A DNA stretch of 64,000 nucleotides from Martelella mediterranea (GCF_021021415.1 NZ_JAINWJ010000010.1:124001-188000), one strand, 5' to 3'. Positions 53,916-63,444 are shown, counted from the first letter of the stretch. Translations and numbers: made by a program. The notes: generated by a model not told the origin, from the sequence alone.

Positions 53916-53949
53916 ATACAAAAACGCCCCGGTTTTGGGCCGGGGCGTT
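53916..53949 (-). terminator. Rho-independent terminator of the YdcH/DUF465 gene
   Basis: AACGCCCCGG/CCGGGGCGTT, 10-bp stem with a 7-base loop. On the minus strand it is followed by TTTTTGT, giving a strong terminator for the small gene ending at 53967; it is also placed to stop leftover plus-strand transcription. Confidence 0.85.
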
Positions 53950-53966
53950 GAGGACAGGGGGGTGTC

Positions 53967-54140
53967 TTAAGTAGCTGAGTGATGGAGGCGTTCAATCTCG
54001 TCTTTCAGGTGAAGTTTCCTGCGTTTGATCGATGCGATTTCCTGGTCGTGGCTGGACGGCGAAGCCATTACGTCGTGAAGCTTCCTCTCAAGTTCGGAAT
54101 GCTTTTCCTCAAGAGCGGCAAGATGCGTCTGAACTGTCAT
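53967..54140 (-). CDS. YdcH/DUF465 family small protein
   Basis: A 57-aa helical-hairpin protein: MTVQTHLAALEEKHSELERK then LHDVMASPSSHDQEIASIKR and RKLHLKDEIERL. DUF465 proteins are short antiparallel coiled coils of unknown role, very common in alphaproteobacteria. The start is the ATG at 54140, giving the usual family length; the frame from 54194 adds arginine-rich residues that are unlikely. Confidence 0.9.
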   Translation of the reverse strand: MTVQTHLAALEEKHSELERKLHDVMASPSSHDQEIASIKRRKLHLKDEIERLHHSAT

Positions 54141-54394
54141 TGCACACGTCCTTCCTTTGGTTTCGCGCCGCCGGATGCGGCGCCTCGTCATCAAAGTGCA
54201 ATATCAGCATGCCATGATCGAAGACGTTTGTCGAAGGCGGAAATGTGATTTTGTGAGGGCATTTTGCCCCAGGCAGGACTGAACTCTCCGGCGCCTTGCT
54301 TTTCACCGAAAACGATTGATGCTAGAGCGTGTTTCGCCCGAAACGACGCAGCGTTGGCGCGTGCCACATTCGTCGAATTTGTTGAAACAATGGA

Positions 54395-54904
54395 ATGCCG
54401 ATGAGCCCGATCAAGAATCCGCCTGTCGCCATCGTCATGGGGTCCCAGTCCGACTGGGAAACGATGAAGAACGCCGCCGACATTCTCGATATTCTCGACA
54501 TCGATTACGATGCGCGGATCGTCTCGGCGCACCGCACGCCGGACCGTATGTATGAGTTCGCCCGCAGCGCCCGCGCCGAAGGCTTTCAGATCATCATCGC
54601 CGGTGCCGGCGGGGCGGCCCATCTGCCGGGCATGATGGCGGCGCTGACGCCGCTGCCGGTTTTCGGCGTGCCGGTGCAGTCGCGCGCGCTCTCCGGCCAG
54701 GACAGCCTGTTGTCGATCGTGCAGATGCCGGCGGGCATACCGGTCGGAACGCTCGCTATCGGCAGGGCCGGCGCGGTCAATGCGGCGCTTCTGGCGGCCG
54801 CCGTCCTGGCGCTCGCCGATCCCGAGCTTGCGGGCAGGCTGGATGAATACCGCGTGCGCCAGGCGGCAAGCGTTGCCGAATACCCCATCGACAAGGACGA
54901 ATGA
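54395..54904 (+). CDS. purE: N5-carboxyaminoimidazole ribonucleotide mutase
   Basis: Class I PurE, 167-169 aa, converting N5-CAIR to CAIR in purine synthesis. The catalytic region [20 protein letters not shown] and the [13 protein letters not shown] and [16 protein letters not shown] motifs are intact. The start may be ATG 54395 or 54401. Its stop overlaps the purK ATG. The 254 bp before it (54141-54394) has no further gene. Confidence 0.95.
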   Translation: MPMSPIKNPPVAIVMGSQSDWETMKNAADILDILDIDYDARIVSAHRTPDRMYEFARSARAEGFQIIIAGAGGAAHLPGMMAALTPLPVFGVPVQSRALSGQDSLLSIVQMPAGIPVGTLAIGRAGAVNAALLAAAVLALADPELAGRLDEYRVRQAASVAEYPIDKDE

Positions 54905-55974
54905 GTTTCATGAAAACCATCGGTATCATCGGCGGCGGCCAGCTTGGCCGCATGCTGGCCATGGCGGCCGCCCGGCTGTCGATCCGCACCGTTATTCTGG
55001 AACCGCAGGAAGATTGTCCGGCCGCGCAGGTCGCAAACCGCCATATCGTGGCGGCCTATGATGACGAGGCGGCGCTTTTTGAGATTGCCGGCGGCTGTGA
55101 AGTGATCACCTATGAATTCGAAAACGTGCCGGAGAAAAGCGCGGCGCTTCTGTCGGCCGAACGGCCGGTCTATCCGCCGGCGCGCGCGCTTTCCGTTTCG
55201 CAGGATCGGCTCACCGAGAAGACGTTCCTCAATGACAGCGGCATCGCCACCGCCGGATTCCGGGCGGTCGATACGGCCGAGGATCTTGCCGCGGCGCTCG
55301 AGACATTTGGCGGACGCGGCGTGTTGAAGACCCGCCGCTTCGGTTATGACGGCAAGGGCCAATGGGTGTTTGACGGCAGCGACAATGACCCGGAGGCCGC
55401 TTTTGCAGCGCTTGATGGCGCGCCTGCGATCTTCGAGGAGTGGATCGATTTCGATCGTGAAATCTCGGTGATCGCCGCGCGCGGCATGGACGGCACGATC
55501 GTTTGTTTCGACCCGGCCGAAAATGTGCACCGCGAGGGCATTCTGCGGACATCCACCGTCCCGGCCAATGTGTCTTCGCAGACCGGCGCGGCTGTCCGCG
55601 CGGCGGCGGAGCGGCTTCTGATCGGGCTCGATTATGTCGGCGTGCTGGGGCTGGAACTGTTTGTCGCCCGCGACGGCAGGCTGATCGCCAACGAGTTCGC
55701 GCCGCGCGTCCACAATTCCGGCCACTGGACCGAGGCGGCCTGCGTTCTCTCCCAGTTCGAGCAGCATATCCGGGCCGTTTGCGGCCTGCCGCTGATCGAC
55801 CCCGTCCGCCACAGCGATTGCGTGATGCACAACATCGTCGGCGACGATATGGAGTGGATTCCGCAGTGGATGACGACCTCCGGCGCGCTCGTGCATCTCT
55901 ACGGCAAGGCCGAAACGAGGGCAGGGCGGAAAATGGGCCATGTTACCGTTCTGGAAAAACGTCGCGACGGTTGA
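54901..55974 (+). CDS. purK: N5-carboxyaminoimidazole ribonucleotide synthase
   Basis: ATP-grasp enzyme of 357 aa that carboxylates AIR with bicarbonate to give N5-CAIR, the substrate of PurE. N-terminal [20 protein letters not shown], then ATP-grasp motifs [15 protein letters not shown] and [18 protein letters not shown] and the [14 protein letters not shown] metal site. The ATG at 54901 overlaps the purE stop (ATGA); 54910 is an alternative start. Confidence 0.95.
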   Translation: MSFMKTIGIIGGGQLGRMLAMAAARLSIRTVILEPQEDCPAAQVANRHIVAAYDDEAALFEIAGGCEVITYEFENVPEKSAALLSAERPVYPPARALSVSQDRLTEKTFLNDSGIATAGFRAVDTAEDLAAALETFGGRGVLKTRRFGYDGKGQWVFDGSDNDPEAAFAALDGAPAIFEEWIDFDREISVIAARGMDGTIVCFDPAENVHREGILRTSTVPANVSSQTGAAVRAAAERLLIGLDYVGVLGLELFVARDGRLIANEFAPRVHNSGHWTEAACVLSQFEQHIRAVCGLPLIDPVRHSDCVMHNIVGDDMEWIPQWMTTSGALVHLYGKAETRAGRKMGHVTVLEKRRDG

Positions 55975-56101
55975 CTTGGCGGCGATCATTCGCTAGGTAG
56001 CGGCCACTGTCGGGCGCGCTTTTTCAAGGCGCGCCTTTGAATATCAATACTGACCGCCTTTACTGATCAGTCGAGAGCGGCACAAACAGCGGATCGAAAA
56101 C

Positions 56102-56227
56102 ATGAAGATCAAGAATTCGCTCAAGGCGCTCAAGTCCCGTCACCGGGAAAACCGTCTGGTGCGCCGCAAGGGCCGGGTATACATCATCAACAAGCAGAAT
56201 CCGCGCTTCAAGGCCCGTCAGGGCTGA
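56102..56227 (+). CDS. rpmJ: 50S ribosomal protein L36, cysteine-free type
   Basis: A 41-codon gene too short for usual ORF filters: [20 protein letters not shown], then [21 protein letters not shown]. The KNSLKALK and [18 protein letters not shown] blocks are diagnostic for L36. It lacks the zinc-binding cysteines of the C+ form, so it is the YkgO-like form that most Hyphomicrobiales carry. It stands alone between purK and the TPR gene. Confidence 0.95.
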   Translation: MKIKNSLKALKSRHRENRLVRRKGRVYIINKQNPRFKARQG

Positions 56228-56283
56228 GAAAATCAGCGCATTATCTGTTTGAATTTTTGCCATGACGGGATACCATTCCCGTC

Positions 56284-56886
56284 ATGCGCTTTTCTATGTC
56301 TGCCATTCTGATACTCGCCGCTCTGGCCGCCGGCCCGCTGCCGGCGCTTGCCCAAGGCAACGCCGCGGACGAACAGGTTTCCGCGATGCCGGATGCGGTT
56401 GTCGAGTCCGATCCGCTGGACAGGCTTTACGACCGGCTGAAACGCACAAGCGATGCCGGACGGGCGGCCGACCTTGCTCGCCAGATCGACGAATATCTCG
56501 ATCGCTCGCCAAGCCCCACGGTTTCTCTGCTGATCGAATGGTCGGATGATTCGGAAAACAATGGCCGCAGCGCAGCGGCGCTCGATTTCCTGTCGGAGGC
56601 GATTGCGCTGAGGCCGGACGAGGCAGCCCCCTACCGCAAGCGCGCGGTGCTCCATTACACCCATGGCGATCTCGAACGCGCCATGGACGATATCCGCACA
56701 TCGCTGTCGCTGGAGCCGCGCGATTTCGGCGCGCTCGGCCTGATGGCGACGATCCTCGACAGGACCGGGCGGCAGGAAGCGGCGGTCGAGGTGTGGCGGC
56801 GGTATCTCGAACTCTATCCCGCCGACCGCGATGTCGCGGCCTTTGTGGAAAGCACGCTGAACGAGCGTGCGGGCAAGCGGATTTAA
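56284..56886 (+). CDS. Exported tetratricopeptide-repeat protein
   Basis: A 200-aa protein with a signal peptide (residues 1-23, ending PALAQ) and two or three TPR units between about residues 85 and 180 (ALDFLSEAIALRPDEAAPYR, YTHGDLERAMDDIRTSLSLE, AVEVWRRYLELYPADRDVA). It is probably periplasmic and protein-binding. The partner is unknown. Its stop is 7 bp from the convergent small membrane protein gene. Confidence 0.85.
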   Translation: MRFSMSAILILAALAAGPLPALAQGNAADEQVSAMPDAVVESDPLDRLYDRLKRTSDAGRAADLARQIDEYLDRSPSPTVSLLIEWSDDSENNGRSAAALDFLSEAIALRPDEAAPYRKRAVLHYTHGDLERAMDDIRTSLSLEPRDFGALGLMATILDRTGRQEAAVEVWRRYLELYPADRDVAAFVESTLNERAGKRI

Positions 56887-56892
56887 CGGACT

Positions 56893-57096
56893 TCAGAAAT
56901 GCATGACGTGGCGCAGCACCCGGTAGATGAGGTGGAGCGCCAGCAGCGCCGCGCCGACGGCGATCGTCAGGTGCGAAAGCGGGCTCAAAAGGCTGCCCTC
57001 GATCGTGCCCGCGACGTCGGGATATTGATAGAGCAAGATGCGGATGGTGAGGCCCGCAAGCCCGACCACCACCAGCACGAGGCCGGCAAGTTTCAT
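56893..57096 (-). CDS. Small two-span membrane protein
   Basis: A 67-aa protein with hydrophobic segments at about residues 2-20 and 37-58. GGAGATCGGATC precedes the ATG at 57096, giving a good ribosome site; the frame from 57156 is less likely. I do not recognise the family with confidence. It lies downstream of the thiamine-precursor transporter on the same strand, but a hairpin at 57183-57204 separates them. Confidence 0.65.
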   Translation of the reverse strand: MKLAGLVLVVVGLAGLTIRILLYQYPDVAGTIEGSLLSPLSHLTIAVGAALLALHLIYRVLRHVMHF

Positions 57097-57182
57097 GATC
57101 CGATCTCCTGTCGTGAAGGAATAGAGATCGGTCTTTGCATGGCGGTATCGCCGCAATTGTCGTCACAAAAGACCGAAACAGC

Positions 57183-57204
57183 GAGGCGGCCCGCGAGCCG
57201 CCTC
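57183..57204 (-). terminator. Hairpin terminator after the HMP transporter genes
   Basis: GAGGCGGC/GCCGCCTC, perfect 8-bp stem with a 6-base loop, 45 bp beyond the stop of the substrate-binding protein gene on the minus strand, followed by a moderately T-rich stretch. On the plus strand it is followed by TTTCACTTTTTT, so it may work in both directions. Confidence 0.65.
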
Positions 57205-57248
57205 TTTCACTTTTTTATAATGTGCTTTTGTGGCGATTTGAGGCCGAT

Positions 57249-58193
57249 CTACTTTTCCTGCGATAGCGACACTGAAATCGCATCGACCGGCGGCGCTTCG
57301 GAGATCAGCCCGTTTTGCGCCATGAACGCGCCGAAACGTTCATACCGCTCGGCATCGGAGGCGGCGGGACGCTTGGCGAAGCGGACGATCGATTCGGCGA
57401 AGGCCTGGCGGTTCAACTCGTCGTCGAGATCGGGATAGGCCTTGGCAAAGCTCTCCCATGCCGCCTCCGGATGGTTGACGATGAAGACCGTCGCCTTTTC
57501 CACAGCATCGAGGAAGCGCGGCAGCCGGTCGTCGTCAAGCATGTCGCTGCGGGTCACGTATATAAGCTCGTCATAGACCGGCACGCCATGCTCTTCCGGA
57601 AAGAAGGCCTTACCCTCGTGGCCGGCGATCCGCATCTGCGGCAGTTCGATATTGCGGAACGAGCCGATGGTGGCATCGACCTGTCCAGACAGCAGCGACT
57701 GGGTCAGCGCGAAATTGACATTGATCAGGGTGATGTCGTCCTTGGTAAGGCCCGCGTTTTCCAGCATCGTGGCCACCACCGCATCCTCGATGCCCGCCAC
57801 CGAAAAGCCGATCTTCTTGCCCTTCAGATCGGCGACGGATTTGATCGGCCCGTCTTTCAGCACCGTCAGCGTGTTGAGCGGGGTCGAGACCAGCGTGCCG
57901 AAGCGGACGATATCGATGCCGGCCTCGTGGTCGAGATAGAGATTGGGCTGGTAGTGAATGCCGATATCGACCTTGCCGGTCGCCACCATGCGCGGCACCA
58001 TGGACGGGTCGGACGGCGGCACCAGTTCCACATCGAGCCCCTCATCAGCGAAGTAGCCGTTTTCGGCGGCGATCACCAGCGGTGCGTGGTCGGGGTTTAC
58101 ATACCATTCGAGGATCACGTCGAGCTTGTCGGCGGCGCTCGCCAGCCCGGGAGCCAGGGCAAGAGCGGCGGCGAATGCGAGTTTCTTCAGCAT
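57249..58193 (-). CDS. thiY: Thiamine-precursor (HMP) ABC transporter substrate-binding protein
   Basis: A ThiY-like periplasmic binding protein of 314 aa in the NMT1/THI5 family. A signal peptide ends near residue 20 (LASAAD). Family blocks are VILEWYVNPDHAPLVIAAEN, GKVDIGIHYQPNLYLDHEAG and VNFALTQSLLSGQVDATIG. Because a TPP riboswitch precedes the operon, formylaminopyrimidine or HMP is the likely ligand. It follows the permease gene by 30 bp. No ATPase gene follows. Confidence 0.9.
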   Translation of the reverse strand: MLKKLAFAAALALAPGLASAADKLDVILEWYVNPDHAPLVIAAENGYFADEGLDVELVPPSDPSMVPRMVATGKVDIGIHYQPNLYLDHEAGIDIVRFGTLVSTPLNTLTVLKDGPIKSVADLKGKKIGFSVAGIEDAVVATMLENAGLTKDDITLINVNFALTQSLLSGQVDATIGSFRNIELPQMRIAGHEGKAFFPEEHGVPVYDELIYVTRSDMLDDDRLPRFLDAVEKATVFIVNHPEAAWESFAKAYPDLDDELNRQAFAESIVRFAKRPAASDAERYERFGAFMAQNGLISEAPPVDAISVSLSQEK

Positions 58194-58223
58194 GTCATTC
58201 TCCTGTTCGGTTGAGCCGGCCGC

Positions 58224-58979
58224 TCAATCCTCATGCGACCAGCGGGTGAAGAAGGGGGCGGCGAGATCCACCGCTTTTCGAAACAGCACGGCCTCGAGCG
58301 CCAGGATCAGCATAGCGGCGAACACGGTCTCGCTCTGCATGCGGGCATTGGCCTGGACCATGAGGAAGCCGAGGCCGCCGGCTGACCCCACCCATTCGCC
58401 CACCACCGCGCCAAGCGGCGCGAGCGGGGCCGCGATCCTGAGGCCGGAAAACAGATGCGGCATTGCCAGGGGCAGGCGGATGTGGCGCAACATTTCGAAA
58501 TGGTCCGCGCCATCGAGAAGCCCCGCGGCCACGATCTCCGGATCGGTGCGCCTCAGCCCGTCGGCAAAACTGGAGGCGACGGGGAAGAACACGATGATCG
58601 TCGTCATCACCACTTTGGAGGCGATGCCGAAGCCGAACCAGAGCACCAGCATCGGCGCGATCACGAAGACGGGAAAGGATTGCAGCACCACCAGAACGGG
58701 CCAGATGAAACGGCCGATGCGGGGAAAGGCGGCAATGAAAATCGCCGCCGCCGCGCCGAAGACCGCGCCCATGGCAAAGCCCGCCAGGATTTCCCTTAGC
58801 GTCACCAGCGCTTCTTCAAGCAGCATCGCGTGGGCGGTCTGGAACTTCGCCAGCACGGCAAGCGGCGGCGGCAGGATATAGCGCGGCAACTCGCCGAAAA
58901 CGATGATCGCCTGCCAGAGCACAAGAAGCCCGGACATGATCGCGAAAAAGGTGAGTGCCGCCGAAAGGGTACGCTTCAA
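58224..58979 (-). CDS. thiX: Thiamine-precursor (HMP) ABC transporter permease
   Basis: An inner-membrane permease of 251 aa with six predicted helices and the EAA loop HFEMLRHIRLPLAMPHLFSG (about residues 165-184). It is of the ThiX/SsuC class. It is the first gene after the TPP riboswitch, about 85 bp from its end. The start MKRTLSAALTFFAI at 58979 is the only suitable one. The usual thiZ ATPase is missing on either side. Confidence 0.9.
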   Translation of the reverse strand: MKRTLSAALTFFAIMSGLLVLWQAIIVFGELPRYILPPPLAVLAKFQTAHAMLLEEALVTLREILAGFAMGAVFGAAAAIFIAAFPRIGRFIWPVLVVLQSFPVFVIAPMLVLWFGFGIASKVVMTTIIVFFPVASSFADGLRRTDPEIVAAGLLDGADHFEMLRHIRLPLAMPHLFSGLRIAAPLAPLGAVVGEWVGSAGGLGFLMVQANARMQSETVFAAMLILALEAVLFRKAVDLAAPFFTRWSHED

Positions 58980-59062
58980 TCCCGCTCTCCCCGGCTAAAC
59001 CGGGCAGCGAAGGCGTCAATAGAGGCTGATTTTCTGGGCGTGTCGCTCAAGACCAAACTCCG

Positions 59063-59142
59063 TTCCTACGCCGGCATAACCCGGATCAGGTTCAAGGGTT
59101 CGGCCATCGGCCATCTCAGTGTCACGGACACACCCCTCGGAT
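59063..59142 (-). promoter_or_regulatory. TPP (thiamine pyrophosphate) riboswitch
   Basis: On the minus strand the thi-box elements appear in order: GAGGGGTGTG, ACTGAGATGG, then ACCCTTGAACCTGATCCGGG followed by TTATGCCGGCGTAGG. This matches the TPP aptamer (CUGAGA and the ACCUGAUCNGG-UAAUGCCRGCG core). It directly precedes thiX and would switch the transporter off when TPP is abundant. The opposite strand leads into the MFS transporter region, which it would not control. Confidence 0.95.
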
Positions 59143-59361
59143 GCGTCCTCTATGCCGCGCGATCGTGCGTCGGTCAAGGGGCTCGGCGGCGAAGTCGGGA
59201 ACGCCGCTAATATAAACGCTAAGGTCCAAAAGGATTTGACAACGGGTGCCGTTTCGACTTTCAACTTTTGGTATAAGGCCGTTTGCGGTTTTCAGCGGCG
59301 GTTCATAAACGGGGTCATAAGAGGGGAAGGCGGCAGCCGCCGCCCAAGCGGAGGAAAACCC

Positions 59362-60690
59362 ATGCTCATAGCCATCGTCATTGTGGCAGCGCTGTTCGGC
59401 ATGCTCTTCGGTTTCGACCAGGGCGTGATTTCCGGGGCCTTGCCGTTCATCAAGCAGGATTTCACGGTTTCGGCCTTCATGGAGGGTGTGATTACCTCGG
59501 CCGTGCCGCTCGGCGCGGTGGCGGGCACCGTGCTTGCCATGGTGACCACCGATCGCTACGGCCGCAAGCCGATGCTGATATTGGGCGCGCTGATCTTTCT
59601 GGTCGGCTCGCTGATCTCCGCGCTCGCCTTCAACCAGTATGTGCTGACCCTTGCCCGCCTCCTGATCGGCGTCGGTATCGGCGCCTCGGCCATGACCGCG
59701 CCGATGTTTCTGGCGGAAGTCGCGCCGGCGCGCATTCGCGGCACCATCGTCTCGGCCTTCCAGTTGATGATCACCATCGGCATCATGGTATCCTACATGT
59801 CGGATGCGGCCTTTGGCGGATCGGGCGACTGGCGCTGGATGATCGGCGTCGGCGTGTTCCCGTCGATCGTGGCGCTGATCGGCATCCTGCTGTCTCCGGA
59901 AACGCCGCGCTGGTTGACGCTCAATTCCAATGCCGACAAGGCGCGCGATATCATCGCGAAGCTGCAGCCGGAATCTTCGCCCGCCGAGGTTGACGAGATC
60001 ATCGCCGAGATCCAGGAAAGCGCCAAGGACGAGGAGGCCGCCCCCGCCTGGAGCGCCTTCCTGAAGCGCGGCATCCTGCCGGTGACGAGCTTCGCCATGA
60101 TCGTGTTCGTGCTGCAGCAGCTTTCCGGCATCAACGCGATCATCTACTACGCTCCGGAAATCTTCAAGAATGCCGGATTTTCCGGCACCACGACCGATCT
60201 GCTGGCCACCGTCGGCATCGGCGTCGTCAATGTCGCGCTGACCGTGGTCGCGATGTATCTGGTGGAAAGCATGGGCCGGCGCAAGCTGCTGATCCTCGGC
60301 TTCATCGGAACCGCGCTGTCGATGGCGCTGGTGACCGTGGCGACGATGATGGATGTCGCGGCAACCCCCTATCTCGCCATGATCGGCATCTTCGCTTTCA
60401 TCGCCTTCTTCGCCGTCAGTCTTGGCCCGTTGCCCTGGCTTTACATGTCGGAACTGTTTCCGTTGAGACTGCGTCCGCGCGGCATGGCGCTCGCCTCGGT
60501 CGCCAACTGGTCCTTCAATTTCCTGGTGGCGCTGGTGTTTCCGGATTTGCTGGCGAGTATAGGCATTGTCGGAACCTTCGCGATCTTCACCTTCTTCTGC
60601 GTTGTCGGCATTGTCTACGCGATCGCCGCCGCACCCGAGACGAAGGGCATTACGCTGGAGGAAATCGAGGCGCGCACCATCGCCGCGTGA
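59362..60690 (+). CDS. MFS sugar porter (galactose/xylose/arabinose:H+ symporter-like)
   Basis: A 12-helix major facilitator of 442 aa. Sugar-porter signatures are DRYGRKPMLI after TM2, the VGIGASAMTAPMFLAEVAPA region, SPETPRWL in the central loop, QQLSGINAIIYYAPEIF and the terminal APETKGITLEEIE. The ATG at 59362 with GGAGGA upstream is the right start; the open frame to 59119 is leader overlapping the TPP riboswitch on the other strand. The actual sugar is unknown. It appears to be a single-gene unit. Confidence 0.93.
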   Translation: MLIAIVIVAALFGMLFGFDQGVISGALPFIKQDFTVSAFMEGVITSAVPLGAVAGTVLAMVTTDRYGRKPMLILGALIFLVGSLISALAFNQYVLTLARLLIGVGIGASAMTAPMFLAEVAPARIRGTIVSAFQLMITIGIMVSYMSDAAFGGSGDWRWMIGVGVFPSIVALIGILLSPETPRWLTLNSNADKARDIIAKLQPESSPAEVDEIIAEIQESAKDEEAAPAWSAFLKRGILPVTSFAMIVFVLQQLSGINAIIYYAPEIFKNAGFSGTTTDLLATVGIGVVNVALTVVAMYLVESMGRRKLLILGFIGTALSMALVTVATMMDVAATPYLAMIGIFAFIAFFAVSLGPLPWLYMSELFPLRLRPRGMALASVANWSFNFLVALVFPDLLASIGIVGTFAIFTFFCVVGIVYAIAAAPETKGITLEEIEARTIAA

Positions 60691-60792
60691 GGGCGGCAGC
60701 GGCGTCCCTCCAAAGGAAGCGAACCTCGCCCTGGCCTTCGCTCAGGGCGAGGCACAACGGAGATGACGCACCCGGCGCGGCCAGGCTGGCGC

Positions 60793-61851
60793 TCACCGCC
60801 AGTCGGAATAGGAATGTTTTCCGCCCCGGTAATCCGTGGCCTCGTATTCGCCCGCGCCGGTTTGCTCCAGATAGGAAGGGCCGATCGGCGCCTTGCCCTG
60901 GCCGCCCGGAATATCAAGTACATAGGTCGGCAGGCAGAGCCCCGAGATCGTGCCCTGCAGCGCTCGCATCAGCGCCTGGCCGCGCGCGATCGGCACGGCG
61001 AAATGGGCAACGCCCTTGGCCTTGTCGAGATGGTGCAGGTAATACGGCTTGACCCGGTTGGCGAGGAGCGCCTTGAACAGGCTCGCCAGCATTTCGGCGT
61101 CGTCGTTGATGCCCTTCAGCAGCACGGTCTGCGCGAACAGCGGAACGCCGCCATCGGCAAGGCGGGCGAGCCCGCCGCGCACCGCCGCCGTCAGCTCGCG
61201 CGGATGATTGACGTGGATGACGATATTGACCGTCTTGCCGGCCTGCTTCAGCGTATCGACCAGACCGTCGGTGATGCGCTCCGGCGTGACCAGCGGGGCG
61301 CGGGTGTGGATGCGGATTACGGCGACATGCTCGACTTCGCCAAGCGCCTTCATCAGCGCGGAAAGCCGGCGGTCGGACAGCACCAGCGGATCGCCGCCCG
61401 ACAGGATCACCTCCCAGATTTCGCTATGGGCGCGGATATAGTCGAGCGCCGCCGCAAGCTCCTCGCGGTCAAGCGCCGCCTCCGGCTCGCCCACGGTTTC
61501 GCGGCGGAAGCAGAAACGGCAATAGACCTGGCAGGCATGGGTCGGCTTCAAGAGCACCCGGTCGGGATAGCGGTGGGTGACGCCCTTTGCCCGCTCGAAC
61601 GCCCCGTCGCCGATCGGGTCGTCCATCTCGCCGTCATAGGCTTGAAGCTCGCGCGCATCCGGCACGAACTGGCGCGCCAGCGGATCATCGGCGGCCACCG
61701 TGTCGATCGCCGACAGGATATGGGCCGGAATGCGGATGCGGAAATCCTCGGCAACCCGCGCGATATCGCCCGCCGTCTCCGCCGGCACGAGCCCGCGCGC
61801 CACCAGCGCATCGGTGTCGGTTATCGCGGTTTTCGCTTTGCTCTCGGACAT
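60793..61851 (-). CDS. Lysine 2,3-aminomutase-like radical SAM protein
   Basis: A 352-aa radical SAM/PLP enzyme. The 4Fe-4S/SAM motif is C107-x3-C111-x2-C114 (ACQVYCRFCFRRE), and the PLP lysine is K320 in DIPGGQGKAPIGPSY. It is shorter than catabolic KamA (about 416 aa), which with its N-terminus makes an EpmB/YjeK-like role in beta-lysine formation for elongation factor P more likely. Neither epmA nor efp is in the window, so this remains open. Confidence 0.88.
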   Translation of the reverse strand: MSESKAKTAITDTDALVARGLVPAETAGDIARVAEDFRIRIPAHILSAIDTVAADDPLARQFVPDARELQAYDGEMDDPIGDGAFERAKGVTHRYPDRVLLKPTHACQVYCRFCFRRETVGEPEAALDREELAAALDYIRAHSEIWEVILSGGDPLVLSDRRLSALMKALGEVEHVAVIRIHTRAPLVTPERITDGLVDTLKQAGKTVNIVIHVNHPRELTAAVRGGLARLADGGVPLFAQTVLLKGINDDAEMLASLFKALLANRVKPYYLHHLDKAKGVAHFAVPIARGQALMRALQGTISGLCLPTYVLDIPGGQGKAPIGPSYLEQTGAGEYEATDYRGGKHSYSDWR

Positions 61852-62055
61852 GGCCGCCCCGTCGCCGGTTTCGTTTGGGGCGTTCTAAACGGTTTGCTGC
61901 GCCAAGCAAAGCCGGTCCGGTCCGGCGCGCACCTTTTCAAAACCTGCCAGGCGTTTCGAAAGCGTTAGGCATTTCACGGCTTTGGCATTGCCTTTCCGCA
62001 ATCCGCTTTCGGCCGCGCGCTTGTCATTCTCCCGGATTTGCCCCACCATCCGGAG

Positions 62056-63444
62056 ATGACAAAATGGCGCCCGAATCCCCGGCTGATCAAGCGGCCGGCT
62101 TATCTCTCCATTGCCGAACAGATCGCGGCCGCCGTGCGCAGCGGCCTGCTGATCGACGGCATGCGCCTGCCGCCGCAGCGCGAGATGGCGGCCGATCTCA
62201 AGGTGTCGGTGCAGACCGTCAGTCGCGCCTATGAGGAACTGACGCGCCGTGGCATGGTGGTCGGCGAGGTCGGGCGCGGGTCCTACATCAAGGCCGAGCC
62301 GGTGGCGCCGGAGCGGCCCTACCTGACGGAGGGCGGCAGCGGCGTCATCGATCTTTCGATCCTGAAGCCGGTCTGCGAGAGCCGCAGCCTTGCCAAGTTC
62401 CGCGCGGCCTTCGCCGATCTCGGCGCCACCATGCCGCCGGAACTGGCGTTTTCGATGATGCCCAACGCGCTGTTCCAGCGCTACCGCATGGCCGGCGTCA
62501 ACTGGCTGGCGGCCTGCGGGCTGAAGGCGGCCGCCCACGGCATCACGGTCACCAACGGCTCCAGCGATGCGATGACGGCTGCATTCATGAGCGTGGTGCC
62601 GGCCGGCGGCGCGCTGGCGGTGGAGGCGCTGACCCACCCGATGGTGCGCCCGCTCGCTGGCTATCTCGGCATCGATCTCGAAGGCGTGGAGGTCGATAGC
62701 GAGGGCATTGTGCCGGCTGCGCTCGAAGCCGTTGCCGGCCGCAAGCGTCTGCGGGCGATATTCCTCCAGCCGTCCGCCGCCGGTCCGCAGGCGCTGGTGA
62801 TGAGCGCGCCGCGCCGCCGCGCGATTGCGGCGATTGCCCGCAGGCTCGACCTTGCCATCATCGAAAACGATGTGCTGGGACCGCTCGTCGAAAACCGCCC
62901 GCCGCCGGTCGCTGCCTTCGCGCCGGAGCGCACGGTCTACATGACCGACCTGTCCAAGAACACGATCCCCGGTTTGCGCTGTGGTTTCGTGGCCGCGCCG
63001 GATCGCTTTGCCGCCGCCGTTTCCAACCGTTATCTCGCGGCGAACTGGGTAGCGACGCCGGTGATGGCGGAGATCGCCAGCCGCTGGATCCTTGATGGGA
63101 CCGCGATCGAACTCGTCAACTGGCAGCGCCAGGCGCTGATGCGCCGCCGCGCGATTGCCGAGAAAGCGCTTACCGGCATCGCCTGCCGGATGACGCCCGG
63201 CGCGCTGCATGTCTGGATACCGCTGCCGGAGGGCCTCACCGAGACGGCGATGGTCGAGCGGGCGAAAAGCCGGGGCGTTGCTGTCGCGGCCGGGTCGAGC
63301 TTCCATGTCGGCCGCGCCGCCGCGCCGCCGGCAATCCGGGTGGCACTCGCCGCTTCAAGCGAGCTCGAACTCGCTTCGTCGCTGGCACTGGTCGCGGCGA
63401 TCCTGAAGGGCGAGCGGCAGCTTCCCAAACCGGTGATGGTGTAA
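62056..63444 (+). CDS. MocR/PtsJ-type GntR-aminotransferase regulator
   Basis: A fusion of an N-terminal GntR winged helix (residues about 15-80; LSIAEQIAAAVRSGLLIDGM, RLPPQREMAADLKVSVQTVS) and a fold-type I aminotransferase domain (about 95-460). The PLP-binding lysine is K301 in YMTDLSKNTIPGLRCGF. MocR proteins sense PLP or amino compounds. The ATG at 62056 is poorly spaced from GGAG; the TTG at 62038 is an alternative. It is 4 bp ahead of fdhD on the same strand. The 203-bp gap upstream (61852-62055) shows no gene. Confidence 0.88.
   Translation: MTKWRPNPRLIKRPAYLSIAEQIAAAVRSGLLIDGMRLPPQREMAADLKVSVQTVSRAYEELTRRGMVVGEVGRGSYIKAEPVAPERPYLTEGGSGVIDLSILKPVCESRSLAKFRAAFADLGATMPPELAFSMMPNALFQRYRMAGVNWLAACGLKAAAHGITVTNGSSDAMTAAFMSVVPAGGALAVEALTHPMVRPLAGYLGIDLEGVEVDSEGIVPAALEAVAGRKRLRAIFLQPSAAGPQALVMSAPRRRAIAAIARRLDLAIIENDVLGPLVENRPPPVAAFAPERTVYMTDLSKNTIPGLRCGFVAAPDRFAAAVSNRYLAANWVATPVMAEIASRWILDGTAIELVNWQRQALMRRRAIAEKALTGIACRMTPGALHVWIPLPEGLTETAMVERAKSRGVAVAAGSSFHVGRAAAPPAIRVALAASSELELASSLALVAAILKGERQLPKPVMV

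Noticed and set aside
61940-61975. TTTCGAAA-centred dyad upstream of the MocR-type gene
   Set aside because: Only a short core is symmetric and it fits no known MocR site (which are usually direct repeats); likely chance.
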